Assembly (NCBI GenBank): GCA_032124015.1
Contig: JAQBEH010000049.1
Coordinates: forward strand, 57,635-121,634
DNA length: 64,000 nt
DNA from: DASRJG01 sp032124015
Lineage (GTDB): Bacteria; Acidobacteriota; Polarisedimenticolia; Polarisedimenticolales; DASRJG01
Direction of reading: 5' to 3'
How positions within the stretch are numbered: position 1 is the stretch's first letter; each line of letters begins with the position of its first letter. A program made the translations under genes and the position numbers. Shown here piece after piece: positions 41,650-50,427 of the stretch. The notes under the pieces are model-generated. The model did no database searches and had not been told where the DNA came from. It was given only the letters and a program-made list of their open reading frames with translations.

Positions 41650-42327
41650 ATGCAGCCGGATGAAGCCGGGATTATAGAGAGCGCCTCGCCGGACGATCCA
41701 CAGCGCCCGGGCTTGGGGAAGTTTCTGGCCGAGGAAGGGGCGTGGCTGCTGGCGGCCTTCGCGCTCACGATTCTGACCGCGAGCTTCCTCCAGGGCCGTG
41801 GTGGGCCGCTCGCCGCTGCGGCGCCGGGCGCGGCATTGTTCGGACTTCACGGGCTCGTCGGCATCCACGTCCTTCGCACCGAGGGTCGAAAGCTCGCCGG
41901 CTGGTTTCGCATCGATCGACGCGCCGTCTTGTGGGGAGCGGCGGGCGGGGTGTCGCTCCTGGCGTTCAACGGGCTCTATGGCTTGGGGCTTGCGGCCCTG
42001 GGCATCGTGCCGCCCGACGTCGCGGCGATGCTGCGCGGCCTAATTCCGGAATCGGCGCTCGTCTTGTGGGCGGCTGTCCTGGCTCCGATCGTCGAAGAGA
42101 TGTACTTCCGAGGCAGGCTTCAAGATGCGTTCACGCTCAAGCTGGGTCGAGGCTGGGCCGGGCTGGTCTGCTCTCTCGCCTTCGCGGCGATCCACGGCAT
42201 CCCGGCGTTTCTCCCGGCCTATCTCGTCTTCGGGTACGTGCTGCTCTTCCTGCGCCAGCGCACCGGAGGCCTGGCCGCGCCGATTCTCGCCCACATGATC
42301 AACAACGGCTTCGCGCTGCTCGGATAG
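41650..42327 (+). CDS. CPBP family intramembrane metalloprotease
   Basis: A 225-residue membrane protein with about six segments. It has the CPBP/Rce1 motifs VEEMYFRG (Glu-Glu-x3-Arg), FAAIHG and the C-terminal HMINN. Members of this family cut or trim membrane proteins or process peptides; the bacterial substrate cannot be told here. The gene is divergent from proS with 29 bases between and converges on pcm. Confidence 0.86.
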   Translation: MQPDEAGIIESASPDDPQRPGLGKFLAEEGAWLLAAFALTILTASFLQGRGGPLAAAAPGAALFGLHGLVGIHVLRTEGRKLAGWFRIDRRAVLWGAAGGVSLLAFNGLYGLGLAALGIVPPDVAAMLRGLIPESALVLWAAVLAPIVEEMYFRGRLQDAFTLKLGRGWAGLVCSLAFAAIHGIPAFLPAYLVFGYVLLFLRQRTGGLAAPILAHMINNGFALLG

Positions 42328-42348
42328 GAAAGGGGCACTCCCCGTTCC
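42328..42348. repeat. Palindrome copy C of the dispersed repeat
   Basis: GGGG-CACT-CCCC (42332-42343), flanked by GAA/TTC pairs with one mismatch, lies between the convergent CPBP and pcm genes. It is related to copies A, B and D. Confidence 0.6.
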
Positions 42349-42983
42349 TAACGGAGCAGGACGAACCGGACCGGGATGATCGACTCGCGGCGCATTCCGT
42401 CGGGTTCGCGTGTGAAGACCCACAGATCCTGATGGCTCGTGCCCAACGGGATGACGAGTCGTCCGGAAACGGCGAGCTGATCCCAAAGAGCTGGCGGCAC
42501 GTCCGCGGGGGCGGCGGTGACCAGGATCGCGTCGAAGGGGGCAGCCTCGGGCCAGCCGAGCGATCCGTCGCCCACGCGCCGATGGACGTTCGAAACGCCA
42601 AGCACCGCGAGCGTTTTCGCCGCTTTTTCCGCCAGCTCCGGTTCGAGCTCGACGGTCCAGACCGAGCCCGCGCAAGCGGCAAGGACCGCGGTCTGATAGC
42701 CGCACCCCGTGCCGATTTCGAGAACGCGCGAGGTGGGGTCGAGGCGGGCAAGCTCGGTCATGAGCGCGACGATGTACGGCTGCGAGATCGTCTGGCCGCG
42801 CCCGATCGACAGCGGGCTGTCGTCGTACGCTCGCGCCCGCTCGCCCTCGGGAACGAACACATGGCGTGGGACGGAGCGCATGGCACGGAGCACGGCGGGA
42901 GCTTCGACCCCGCGGGAGACGATCTGACCAGCGACCATGCGCTCTCTGAGAACGGCCCACGGGTCAACGGCACGATCGGTCAC
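42348..42983 (-). CDS. pcm: Protein-L-isoaspartate O-methyltransferase
   Basis: A 211-residue repair methyltransferase acting on isoaspartyl residues. It has the SAM motif VLEIGTGCGYQTAVLA (about residue 90), the 'RVGDGSLGWPEAAPFDAILVTAAP' region (quoted in part) and the GQTISQPYIVALM opening typical of Pcm. GTG 42983 is the start; a GAAGGGAAG stretch lies upstream. It is divergent from the patatin gene and could share a regulatory region. Confidence 0.93.
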   Translation of the reverse strand: MTDRAVDPWAVLRERMVAGQIVSRGVEAPAVLRAMRSVPRHVFVPEGERARAYDDSPLSIGRGQTISQPYIVALMTELARLDPTSRVLEIGTGCGYQTAVLAACAGSVWTVELEPELAEKAAKTLAVLGVSNVHRRVGDGSLGWPEAAPFDAILVTAAPADVPPALWDQLAVSGRLVIPLGTSHQDLWVFTREPDGMRRESIIPVRFVLLR

Positions 42984-43024
42984 GTCGGTTCTTCCCTTCC
43001 TCGACTCCTTAGGTCCCGAGACAT

Positions 43025-43030
43025 TATCTT
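43025..43030 (+). promoter_or_regulatory. -10 box TATCTT for the leaderless patatin gene
   Basis: TATCTT ends 6 bases before ATG 43037 in the divergent gap with pcm. No Shine-Dalgarno is present. Confidence 0.4.
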
Positions 43031-43036
43031 CCCGTC

Positions 43037-44005
43037 ATGTTGCCGCCGTGGCGTCTCAAGGTCGGACTCGCGCTCGGAGGGGGGGCGGCGCGCGGCCTTG
43101 CCCACATCGGAGTGCTGCGCGCCCTCGTCCGCGAGGGCGTTCCGATCGACATCATCACCGGGACGAGCATGGGGGCGGTCGTGGGGGGGGGCTACGCGGC
43201 GACGGGCGATATCGCCGAGATCGAGCGGAGGGTCAGAGCGCTCCTCGCCAGCGACGAGTTCCAAAAAACGCGCATGTCGTTCTTGCGCGAGACCAAGAGC
43301 TCGCGCGGAAGCCTCCTCTACTCCATGACGAGCCTCGTGCGTCGCGGCATTGTCTACGGTGTGTCGACGATGCGCCCCTCGTTCGTGTCGGCCGAGAAAT
43401 TCGCGGCGAGCCTTGGGCGGATCCTGCCCGATGTCGAGGTCTCGACGACGCCGATCCGCTTCGCGGCTTCCGCGGTCGATCTCGAGACGGCGGAAGAGGT
43501 GGTCCTGTGCCACGGCAGGCTGCGCGAAGTCGCCGCCGCGAGCGCCGCGATCCCCGGCATCCTCCCGCCGCGCCGCATGCACGGACGACTTCTCATCGAT
43601 GGGGGATGGGCCGACAAGATCCCGGTCCTCCCCGCGTTCCGGCTTGGCGCCGACGTCGTCATCGCGGTGGACATCTCCGCCGATCTCGACCAACAGAAGC
43701 GGTACGCGCGAGGCATCGACATCGTCCAGCGGGCGAACATCATCAAGGACAGCGTGCTCACCGAGTACCAGCGCCGGCTCGCCGACGTCGTCATCGAGCC
43801 CGCGGTGCGGAAGATCCACTGGGCGGACTTCGAGTCCGTGGATTTCTGCATCGAGGCGGGAGACGCAGCCGCCTCGCAAGCGGTGCCGAGAATTCGCGAG
43901 TTGCTGCGCCAGGAACGCTTTCGCTCGATGGTGCGTCCGACCCTGGGAAAACGCATGGCGGAACGTTACCTTGCCTCGACGGATCTCCGGTTTACGATGG
44001 AATGA
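43037..44005 (+). CDS. Patatin-like phospholipase (RssA/NTE type)
   Basis: A 322-residue serine hydrolase. It has the oxyanion motif LGGGAARGLAHIG, the nucleophile in GTSMGA (about residue 45) and the catalytic Asp in IDGGWADKIPV, forming a Ser-Asp dyad. There is no signal peptide, so it may act on inner-face membrane lipids. The stop overlaps the mpl start by 4 bases (ATGA). Confidence 0.88.
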   Translation: MLPPWRLKVGLALGGGAARGLAHIGVLRALVREGVPIDIITGTSMGAVVGGGYAATGDIAEIERRVRALLASDEFQKTRMSFLRETKSSRGSLLYSMTSLVRRGIVYGVSTMRPSFVSAEKFAASLGRILPDVEVSTTPIRFAASAVDLETAEEVVLCHGRLREVAAASAAIPGILPPRRMHGRLLIDGGWADKIPVLPAFRLGADVVIAVDISADLDQQKRYARGIDIVQRANIIKDSVLTEYQRRLADVVIEPAVRKIHWADFESVDFCIEAGDAAASQAVPRIRELLRQERFRSMVRPTLGKRMAERYLASTDLRFTME

Positions 44006-45417
44006 AGGGCCTCGCGGTGAAAGAACACGTTCATCTTATCGGCATCGGCGGAACGGGCATGGCCTCCCTCGCCGGCCTGTTCAAGGACGCGGGTTGCCGC
44101 GTCACGGGCTCCGACGGGCCGCTCTATCCCCCGACATCGACGATCCTCGACGCGATGGGAGTTACGGTCCACGAGGAATATGACGCGAGACACCTCGAAC
44201 CCGTCCCCGACCTGATCGTCGTGGGAAACGCCGTGCGCCGCGGCAACCCCGAGGCCGAACAGGTCCTCGACCTGCGCCTCCCGCACCTTTCGATGGCCGC
44301 GGCGATCGAGCAGCGATTCCTCGCCGGGCGCCACTCGATCGTCGTCGCCGGGACTCACGGGAAGACCACGACGACGGCGATGCTGGCCTGGGTCCTCCAC
44401 CACGCCGGGCGCGCCCCGGGCTTCCTCATCGGCGGGTCGCCGCAGAACTTCGAGACGTCCTACCGGATCGGCACGGGGCCCGCGTTCGTGATCGAGGGGG
44501 ACGAATACGACACGGCCTTTTTCGACAAGGGGCCGAAGTTCATGCACTACCGCCCCGACACCGCGCTCATCGGCACCGTCGAGTTCGACCACGCCGACAT
44601 CTACCGCGACGAAGCGGAGGTCAAGAGGGTCTTCCGGTGGTTGACGAACATCGTTCCCCGCCGCGGGCTCATCGTGCGCCACGAGGACTGCGCGGCAACG
44701 ATCGACGTGACCGCAGGGGCCCAGGCGCGGGTTTCCGGGTACGGACTCGTCTCGGGTGCCTGGCGGGCGACGTCGATCGAGCACGGCACGTCGGGCGTCT
44801 CGTTCCGGGCGATGAAGGACGGCGCGAAATTCGCCGACATCACGCTTGCGATGTCCGGTGAGTACAACGTGCGCAACGCTCTCGCCGTGATTGCGGCGGC
44901 GACCGAGCAGGGGTTGACGCCCTCCGAGATCGTTTCCGGCCTCGCGACGTTTTTAGGGGTCAGGCGGCGGATGGAGGTGAAGGGGGAGGTCGGCGGCGTG
45001 GTCGTTATCGACGACTTCGCGCACCACCCGACCGCGATCGCCGAGACGCTGCGCGCCGTGCGACAACGCTACCCGGGACGACGCGTGTGGTGCGTGCTCG
45101 AGCCGCGCTCGTGGTCTTTGCGGCGCAACGTGTTCCAGGACAAGCTCGCGACCGCCTTCGATCAGGCCGACGAGATCGTACTCGCCGAGGTCTTCGGCGC
45201 CGACCAGCTTCCCGAAGATGAGCGACTCGACCCCGCGCGCCTCATCGCAGACCTTGCGCTCCGCGGGCGCCCGGCGCGTTTTCTTCCGGGGGTCGATGCG
45301 ATCGTCAAACACCTCGTCGCGGAGACGCGGCGGGAGGATGTGGTCGCAATCTTGAGCAACGGCGGGTTCGGCGGCATCCACGCCAAGCTCCTGGCCGCCT
45401 TGGACGCCAAGAAATAG
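44002..45417 (+). CDS. mpl: UDP-N-acetylmuramate:L-alanyl-gamma-D-glutamyl-meso-DAP ligase
   Basis: A 471-residue Mur-ligase family enzyme that recycles the murein tripeptide to UDP-MurNAc. It opens HLIGIGGTGMASLAGLFK, has the ATP motif VVAGTHGKTTTTAML and the Mpl-specific region around 'EGDEYDTAFFDKGPKFMHY' (quoted in part). The DAP-linked substrate class is inferred from family resemblance to Mpl rather than MurC. ATG 44002 overlaps the patatin stop; GTG 44017 is an alternative. Confidence 0.93.
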   Translation: MKGLAVKEHVHLIGIGGTGMASLAGLFKDAGCRVTGSDGPLYPPTSTILDAMGVTVHEEYDARHLEPVPDLIVVGNAVRRGNPEAEQVLDLRLPHLSMAAAIEQRFLAGRHSIVVAGTHGKTTTTAMLAWVLHHAGRAPGFLIGGSPQNFETSYRIGTGPAFVIEGDEYDTAFFDKGPKFMHYRPDTALIGTVEFDHADIYRDEAEVKRVFRWLTNIVPRRGLIVRHEDCAATIDVTAGAQARVSGYGLVSGAWRATSIEHGTSGVSFRAMKDGAKFADITLAMSGEYNVRNALAVIAAATEQGLTPSEIVSGLATFLGVRRRMEVKGEVGGVVVIDDFAHHPTAIAETLRAVRQRYPGRRVWCVLEPRSWSLRRNVFQDKLATAFDQADEIVLAEVFGADQLPEDERLDPARLIADLALRGRPARFLPGVDAIVKHLVAETRREDVVAILSNGGFGGIHAKLLAALDAKK

Positions 45418-45497
45418 GGCGGGTCGGCGGCCCAACGCCGCCGGCCCGGGACGACTTCCGTGTGAGGGGGAGCGGAAGCCGGCCAATCTTTGTCGCG

Positions 45498-47372
45498 TCA
45501 GCTCTCGCGCCCTTTCTTGGGCTTCGCCTGCGGATTCGCCTGGGGCTTCGTCTGGGGCTTCTTCTGCTGGGGCGCGATTTGTGAGCGCGGCGCTTGAGCC
45601 CGCGGAGCTTGCGTCCGTGGCGCTTGGGCTCGTGGCGCTTGGGCTCGCGGCGCTTGCGCGCGCGGAGTCTGCGCCTTCGGGGTTTGCGTTCGCGGGACTC
45701 CAGCGCGTGAGGGCTGCGTCCGGTTCGAGGGCGAGGTGGCGCGCGGAGCCGTCGCCTCCGGCCCGCGTGTCTCACGGGGTCGCGACATCCTCTGATAGAG
45801 GTCGCGGACATCGTTTCTCGTTTCGGGAGGGACGGAAGGCGACGAGCCGGCGCGCGGGTCGTCCAGTATCCGGCGCGATCTCGGGGCGGTCGTGCGTCGA
45901 TCGGTGTTTGGCGCGCGGGCGGACTCTCGCGGCACACGCGTGACGGCGGTGTCCCTCGGCGCGCCCGCGATCGGCGTTATTTGCGCGGGCCGCCGGGTCA
46001 ACTGGTCCTGCACGTCCCTTAGCCCCCTGTCGGGCAGGCGATCGGTCTTTGACGGGCTCATGTGCGCGGACCGGTCTCCGGCGACTTCGCGACGAGCACG
46101 CTCGCGCCAGACCGGAGACTCGGCGACGCGCCTCGGATCGACGCGCGGGCCGCGGGCGACGACGGTCGCGTGGCGCAGGTCGTCGCGGACCGTGTCGATC
46201 GGGACCGCGTAGCGAGGGAGGTGCCTCTCGTTGATGTTGTTGTAGTTCACGAACGTCCAGCAACCGGGATCGTAGTAGCCGTTGTAGTACGGTCCTCCGA
46301 TCCACCCTGGGCGTCCCCAGTAGTCGAGCGGTGCCCAGCCGACGTAGAGCGCGCCCCACGACCAGGACACCCAAGCGCCGGCGAAGACCGGCCCGGGAAC
46401 CCAGCCCCAACCGCGGTATCCGGTCCATTGCCAATTGCCGTAGTGGTAGGGGGCCCAGCCCCACGGTTCGTACGACACCCAGAAGTACCCCCCTGGGCCG
46501 TAGGACCAGTATCCGTTCGCGTAGGGGCGCCAGCCGTCGGGGACGTCGATCGGGTACCAGACGCTTCCGTAGGTGGCATCGATCGCCCAACTGCCGTTCC
46601 GCGCCAATTCCGCCTGATAGGGCCGCACTTCTTCCGGCACATCCACAGGTTGCTCGGAAACACCTGCGTAGCGGTCTTGAACCCGGTAGACGTCGTTGCG
46701 TGCGTCGCACCACCGATCGAATCCGTCGGAAGAAAAGGCCGTGTAGGCGCGCGGAGTCCCGGGGGCGGAGCCGGCGACCGTCACCGTTTGCATGCCGCCC
46801 CGGACGAGGACCGAGGCCTCGTTCCCGACGACTTCGACCACGCCGCGCAGCGACGCCACCTGGGTGACCCCGTGAGCGTCGCTTTCGATCCGGAACTCGC
46901 CCTCGCCGAGGAGGTAGACGGAAGCCGAGTGCGTGTCGATGCGGAACTCGTCATTTTCGCCGAGCCGCGAGGCGATCCTCATGGTCCCCGCGTTCAAAGC
47001 GAACACGGTGTTGTCGCGGTATTTGGCGGAAGGGTTGGGGAGCGACTGGAAGACGACCTCGCCGGAGCGGTCGATTCTCACGACCGTTCCGCCGGCGAGC
47101 TGGATCTCGACTCTCTGGCTGCCGCTGGTCCTCACCGTGTCCCCAGGGAAAACAGGGGCGTTGACGATCGCGCTGTCTTTCGCGTCGCGTTCGGCGTCGG
47201 CGCGGATGATGGTGGCTCCGCCGTCCGCCGAGCGGACGCGCCCGTAGGCGCCGGACTGGTAGCCGTCGCCGTAGCCGTTCGGGTCGTCCGCCTGCGCGAG
47301 AATCGGCGTGCACAACCCGAGGGCCAGCGTGAAGGCGGCGGCGGATGTCATCGTGCGGGTCAGGTTCTTCAT
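45498..47372 (-). CDS. FecR-like/DUF6600-type exported protein with low-complexity tail
   Basis: A 624-residue secreted protein with a signal peptide ending near ILAQA. After a FecR-type beta-domain (about 60-215) comes a Trp/Tyr/Gly-rich region (about 280-410; YGSVWYP, WRPYANGYWSYG, GWGWVPG, WAPYHYGNW), the usual DUF6600 type. The C-terminal 200 residues are Arg/Pro/Ala/Gln-rich with APRAQ repeats. GGGAGGA lies upstream of the ATG at 47372. It stands alone between mpl and def. Its role is unknown, possibly a cell-surface or matrix protein. Confidence 0.8.
   Translation of the reverse strand: MKNLTRTMTSAAAFTLALGLCTPILAQADDPNGYGDGYQSGAYGRVRSADGGATIIRADAERDAKDSAIVNAPVFPGDTVRTSGSQRVEIQLAGGTVVRIDRSGEVVFQSLPNPSAKYRDNTVFALNAGTMRIASRLGENDEFRIDTHSASVYLLGEGEFRIESDAHGVTQVASLRGVVEVVGNEASVLVRGGMQTVTVAGSAPGTPRAYTAFSSDGFDRWCDARNDVYRVQDRYAGVSEQPVDVPEEVRPYQAELARNGSWAIDATYGSVWYPIDVPDGWRPYANGYWSYGPGGYFWVSYEPWGWAPYHYGNWQWTGYRGWGWVPGPVFAGAWVSWSWGALYVGWAPLDYWGRPGWIGGPYYNGYYDPGCWTFVNYNNINERHLPRYAVPIDTVRDDLRHATVVARGPRVDPRRVAESPVWRERARREVAGDRSAHMSPSKTDRLPDRGLRDVQDQLTRRPAQITPIAGAPRDTAVTRVPRESARAPNTDRRTTAPRSRRILDDPRAGSSPSVPPETRNDVRDLYQRMSRPRETRGPEATAPRATSPSNRTQPSRAGVPRTQTPKAQTPRAQAPRAQAPRAQAPRTQAPRAQAPRSQIAPQQKKPQTKPQANPQAKPKKGRES
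45597..45690. repeat. Imperfect tandem repeat coding APRAQ/APRTQ units
   Basis: A 15-base unit of the type GGCGCTTGGGCTCGT (minus strand coding) recurs about six times within the C-terminal tail of the DUF6600-type gene. The spacing is regular with no spacer-like unique sequence, so it is a protein repeat rather than a CRISPR array. Confidence 0.65.
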
Positions 47373-47547
47373 GGCGTCCTCCCGGAGAACCCCTCTCTGG
47401 GCGCCCTGTCTCAATGCACCGTGCGTGCCATGGCGGGAGTCGCGCAATAGCTGACGATCCGCGTCCTTTTTAGGGTCTAGCGCGTCGCGGCGTCGCGGCG
47501 TCGCCGCGTTGCGAGGACGGTCGCGTCCCCCTCAAGGGACGATCTCG

Positions 47548-47577
47548 TTGACGCTCATTTACGGCCGATGCTACCGT
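47548..47577 (+). promoter_or_regulatory. Promoter of the leaderless def operon
   Basis: TTGACG (47548-47553), an 18-base spacer and TACCGT (47572-47577) lie with only 6 bases to ATG 47584. Transcription would begin at or next to the start codon. This is the clearest leaderless promoter in the window and would drive the def to bamD run. Confidence 0.6.
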
Positions 47578-47583
47578 CCGGCC

Positions 47584-48126
47584 ATGGCGCTACGAGAGAT
47601 CGTTCTCTATCCGGATCCGGTTCTCTTGACCCCGACCGAGCGGGTCGAGCGGATCGACGACGAGATCGCGGCGCTCGTGCGCGACATGGTCGACACCATG
47701 CACGCAGCCCCCGGCATCGGGCTTGCGGCCAACCAGGTCGGTGTCGGGAAGCGCGTGTGCGTCGTCGATCTTTCGGTGGGCGAGAAGGCCGAGGACCTCT
47801 ACGTCTTCATCAACCCGAGAATCGTCGAATTCTCCGGCAGTGAGACCGCCGAGGAAGGCTGCCTTTCGTTCCCGGACGTCCTCATCGATGTCGAGCGTCC
47901 GTTCGTCGCAACGGTCGAGGCGGAAGACCTCGCGGGCAAGACGTTTTCGATTGCCGCGCGCGGCCTTTTGGCCCGCGTAATGCAGCACGAGATCGAGCAT
48001 CTCGAAGGGCGCGTGTTCCTCCAGAACCTCTCCCCGTTGAAGCGCGAGCTGCTGAAGCGGCAGATCAGGAAGCGCATCAAGGTGGGGGACTGGGTCGCTA
48101 GCGACGAGCGATCGCAGGTTCCGTGA
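47584..48126 (+). CDS. def: Peptide deformylase
   Basis: A 180-residue metalloenzyme removing the N-formyl group from new proteins. Motif 1 GIGLAANQVG, motif 2 EEGCLSFP and motif 3 QHEIEHLEG are complete (motif 3 has Glu where HEIDHL is more common). ATG 47584 is chosen by the leaderless promoter. The fmt start overlaps its stop by 4 bases. Confidence 0.96.
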   Translation: MALREIVLYPDPVLLTPTERVERIDDEIAALVRDMVDTMHAAPGIGLAANQVGVGKRVCVVDLSVGEKAEDLYVFINPRIVEFSGSETAEEGCLSFPDVLIDVERPFVATVEAEDLAGKTFSIAARGLLARVMQHEIEHLEGRVFLQNLSPLKRELLKRQIRKRIKVGDWVASDERSQVP

Positions 48127-49076
48127 GGGTCGTATTCATGGGCACGCCGGAAACGGCGCTGCCGTCGCTCGACGCCATTCTCGCCGCGGGGCACGACGTC
48201 GCGTTGGTGTGCACCCAGCCCGACCGCCCGGCCGGGCGCAAGAAAGAGCCGCAGGCTTCTCCCGTCAAGAAACTCGCCCTCGCCCGAAACCTCCGCGTGA
48301 TCCAGCCTGAGAAGGTGCGCACGCCCCAATTCCTCGAGGCTATCCTGGGGACGGCTCCCGACGTGCTCGCCGTGGTCGCCTACGGGCGCATTCTCCCGCG
48401 GCCGGTGTTGGACGCCGCGCGGCACGGCGCCGTCAACCTCCATTTCTCGCTCCTTCCGGCACTACGCGGCGCGGCGCCGGTCCAGTGGGCGCTGGCGCGG
48501 GGCGAGCGGGAAACGGGGGTGACGACGTTTCGCCTCGACGAAGGGCTCGACACCGGCGACCTGTTGGGACAGCGACGCGTGGCGATCGCGCCGGGAGAGC
48601 ACTCGCCCGCGCTCCTCGCCCGGCTGGCAGTCGAGGGCGCGGCTCTCCTCGTCGAGACGCTTTCAGGTCTCGCGGCCGGATCGATAGTGCCGAAACCACA
48701 AGACCACGCGCGGGCGACGGCCGCGCCGATTCTGACGCGCGAGGCCGGCCGCTGGGATCCCGCATGGACCGCGCAGGAATTCGAAGGACGCGTGCGCGGA
48801 TTCGACCCCTGGCCCGGTGTCTGGGCGGTGCGGGCTGGAAAGCGGCTCCGCATCGCCGGAGCGACCGAGCGAGCCGTCGCGGGTTCTGCCGAGGACCCCG
48901 GCACGGTCTTGTCGTCCGACGCGACGGGTCTGACGGTGGCCTGCGCCGGCGGCACCGTCGCGATCATCGAGTCGGTCCAGCCCGAAGGAGGCCGCACGAT
49001 GAGCGCTCGCGAGGCGGTCAACGGACGTCTGCTGTGTCCGGGAGATCGGATTGAACGCCCCGAACCCGCGGCGTGA
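48123..49076 (+). CDS. fmt: Methionyl-tRNA formyltransferase
   Basis: A 317-residue enzyme putting the formyl group on initiator tRNA. It has VVFMGTPETALPSL at the N-terminus, NLHFSLLPALRGAAPVQWA with the catalytic Asn-His pair, and LDTGDLL. The C-terminal domain contains the tRNA-binding Lys/Arg-rich fold. The GTG start overlaps def (GTGA), and the end overlaps rsmB by 26 bases. Confidence 0.95.
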   Translation: MRVVFMGTPETALPSLDAILAAGHDVALVCTQPDRPAGRKKEPQASPVKKLALARNLRVIQPEKVRTPQFLEAILGTAPDVLAVVAYGRILPRPVLDAARHGAVNLHFSLLPALRGAAPVQWALARGERETGVTTFRLDEGLDTGDLLGQRRVAIAPGEHSPALLARLAVEGAALLVETLSGLAAGSIVPKPQDHARATAAPILTREAGRWDPAWTAQEFEGRVRGFDPWPGVWAVRAGKRLRIAGATERAVAGSAEDPGTVLSSDATGLTVACAGGTVAIIESVQPEGGRTMSAREAVNGRLLCPGDRIERPEPAA

Positions 49077-50397
49077 AGCGTTCCGGATCCTGAGGAGGGT
49101 CGAGGACGCCGGCGCGTTCGCGTCGGCTCTCCTCGAAACGCGAAGCGCCGAAATGCGCGATCCGCGTGAGGTGGCGCTGCTCACGGAGATCGTCCTGGGC
49201 GTGCTGCGCCGCCGGGCGCCCCTCGATCACGCCATCGCCGGGGCGGCCGGGCGGCCCCTCGACCAACTCGATGGCGCGGTGCTCACGGCGATTCGCATCG
49301 GGGCGTATGCGCTCTGCTACCTCGATCGGATTCCCGACCATGCCGCGGTCGATACCGCGGTCGGCCTCGTGAAAGAGGCGGGATGGGCCAAAGCAGCGGG
49401 GTTCGCAAACGGGGTCTTGCGGAAGATCGCGCGCGAGCGTTCCACCCTGCTGCCGCCGCCACCCGCGACGGGGGACGTCGAAGCGCTTTCACTCTACCGT
49501 TCGCATCCCGCCTGGTGGACGCGTCGCGTGGTGTCCCGTTTCGGGTGGGACCTTGCGGACGAACTGCTCGCGGCGAACAACGAGCCCGCGGCCACTGTGC
49601 TTGCGGCGTGGCCTGCCGCGGGCTCGGCGGCGGCGCTTGGCGCGGCGCTCGCGGCCGACGGTGTTGCGGTGGCGCCGTGCCGCTTCGTCCCCGAGGCGCT
49701 GCGCGTCGTCTCCGGCGTTCCCCAGCGTACTGCGGCCTTTCGCGACGGGGCGTTTTGGATTCAGGACGAAGCGAGCCAGCTCGCTTTGCACCTGTTCGGC
49801 GGTGCGGTGGGGCCACGGGTTCTCGATGCCTGTGCGGCGCCGGGGGGAAAAACGCTCGCCTTGGCCGCGCGCGCAGGCGTTTCGGGGCTCGTCGTCGCCG
49901 CGGACCGGCACGCCGGACGCCTGTCGCGCTTGACGCAAAACCTCCGGCGTCTTCGCGCCGGAAACGTCGTCGGCGTGGCCTGCGACATGTCGAAGCGTGC
50001 GCCGTTTCGGGAATCGTTCGACGACGTGCTCGTGGATGCGCCGTGCAGCGGAACCGGAACGCTGCGGCGGCACCCCGAGATCCGGTGGCGCCTTGAGCCC
50101 GACGACCTTCCCGCCCACGGCGACAGGCAGCGCCGGATCCTCTGCGAGGCCGCCGGGCTCGTTCGTCCCGGTGGCCGGCTGGTCTATTCGGTCTGTTCGA
50201 TCGAGCCCGAGGAGGGGGAGGCGGTGATCGCGGCGTTTCTCGCCGAGCGTCCGGAATTCACCCGAGCGGATCCGCAAATCGGCCTGAGCCCGGCGGCCAG
50301 GACGAAAATTGGCGACGACCTTGCCCTGCGCACCAGCCCCTTGGACGACGGCATGGACGGCTTCTACGCCGCGCTGCTGACGCGGCGCGCGCTGTGA
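49051..50397 (+). CDS. rsmB: 16S rRNA (cytosine-967-C5) methyltransferase
   Basis: A 448-residue RsmB/Sun protein with an N-terminal NusB-like RNA domain (about 1-130) and a C-terminal SAM fold. Motifs are VLDACAAPGGKTLALA, VDAPCSGTGTLRRHPEIRW with the first catalytic Cys, and YSVCSIEPEEGE with the second. The start is a TTG inside fmt, 26 bases before the fmt stop; no closer ATG keeps the NusB domain. It completes the def-fmt-rsmB trio seen in many bacteria. Confidence 0.94.
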   Translation: MNAPNPRREAFRILRRVEDAGAFASALLETRSAEMRDPREVALLTEIVLGVLRRRAPLDHAIAGAAGRPLDQLDGAVLTAIRIGAYALCYLDRIPDHAAVDTAVGLVKEAGWAKAAGFANGVLRKIARERSTLLPPPPATGDVEALSLYRSHPAWWTRRVVSRFGWDLADELLAANNEPAATVLAAWPAAGSAAALGAALAADGVAVAPCRFVPEALRVVSGVPQRTAAFRDGAFWIQDEASQLALHLFGGAVGPRVLDACAAPGGKTLALAARAGVSGLVVAADRHAGRLSRLTQNLRRLRAGNVVGVACDMSKRAPFRESFDDVLVDAPCSGTGTLRRHPEIRWRLEPDDLPAHGDRQRRILCEAAGLVRPGGRLVYSVCSIEPEEGEAVIAAFLAERPEFTRADPQIGLSPAARTKIGDDLALRTSPLDDGMDGFYAALLTRRAL

Positions 50398-50427
50398 ATG
50401 TAGGATGACGGCACAGGGAGGTTCGAC

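Noticed and set aside
42937..44001. Upstream extension of the mpl frame across the patatin gene
   Set aside because: The sequence lacks Mur-ligase similarity until 44002, where the ATGA overlap and HLIGIGG start lie.
45597..45690. Possible CRISPR-like array
   Set aside because: The 15-base units have no unique spacers and code a Pro/Ala/Arg protein repeat in an open gene.
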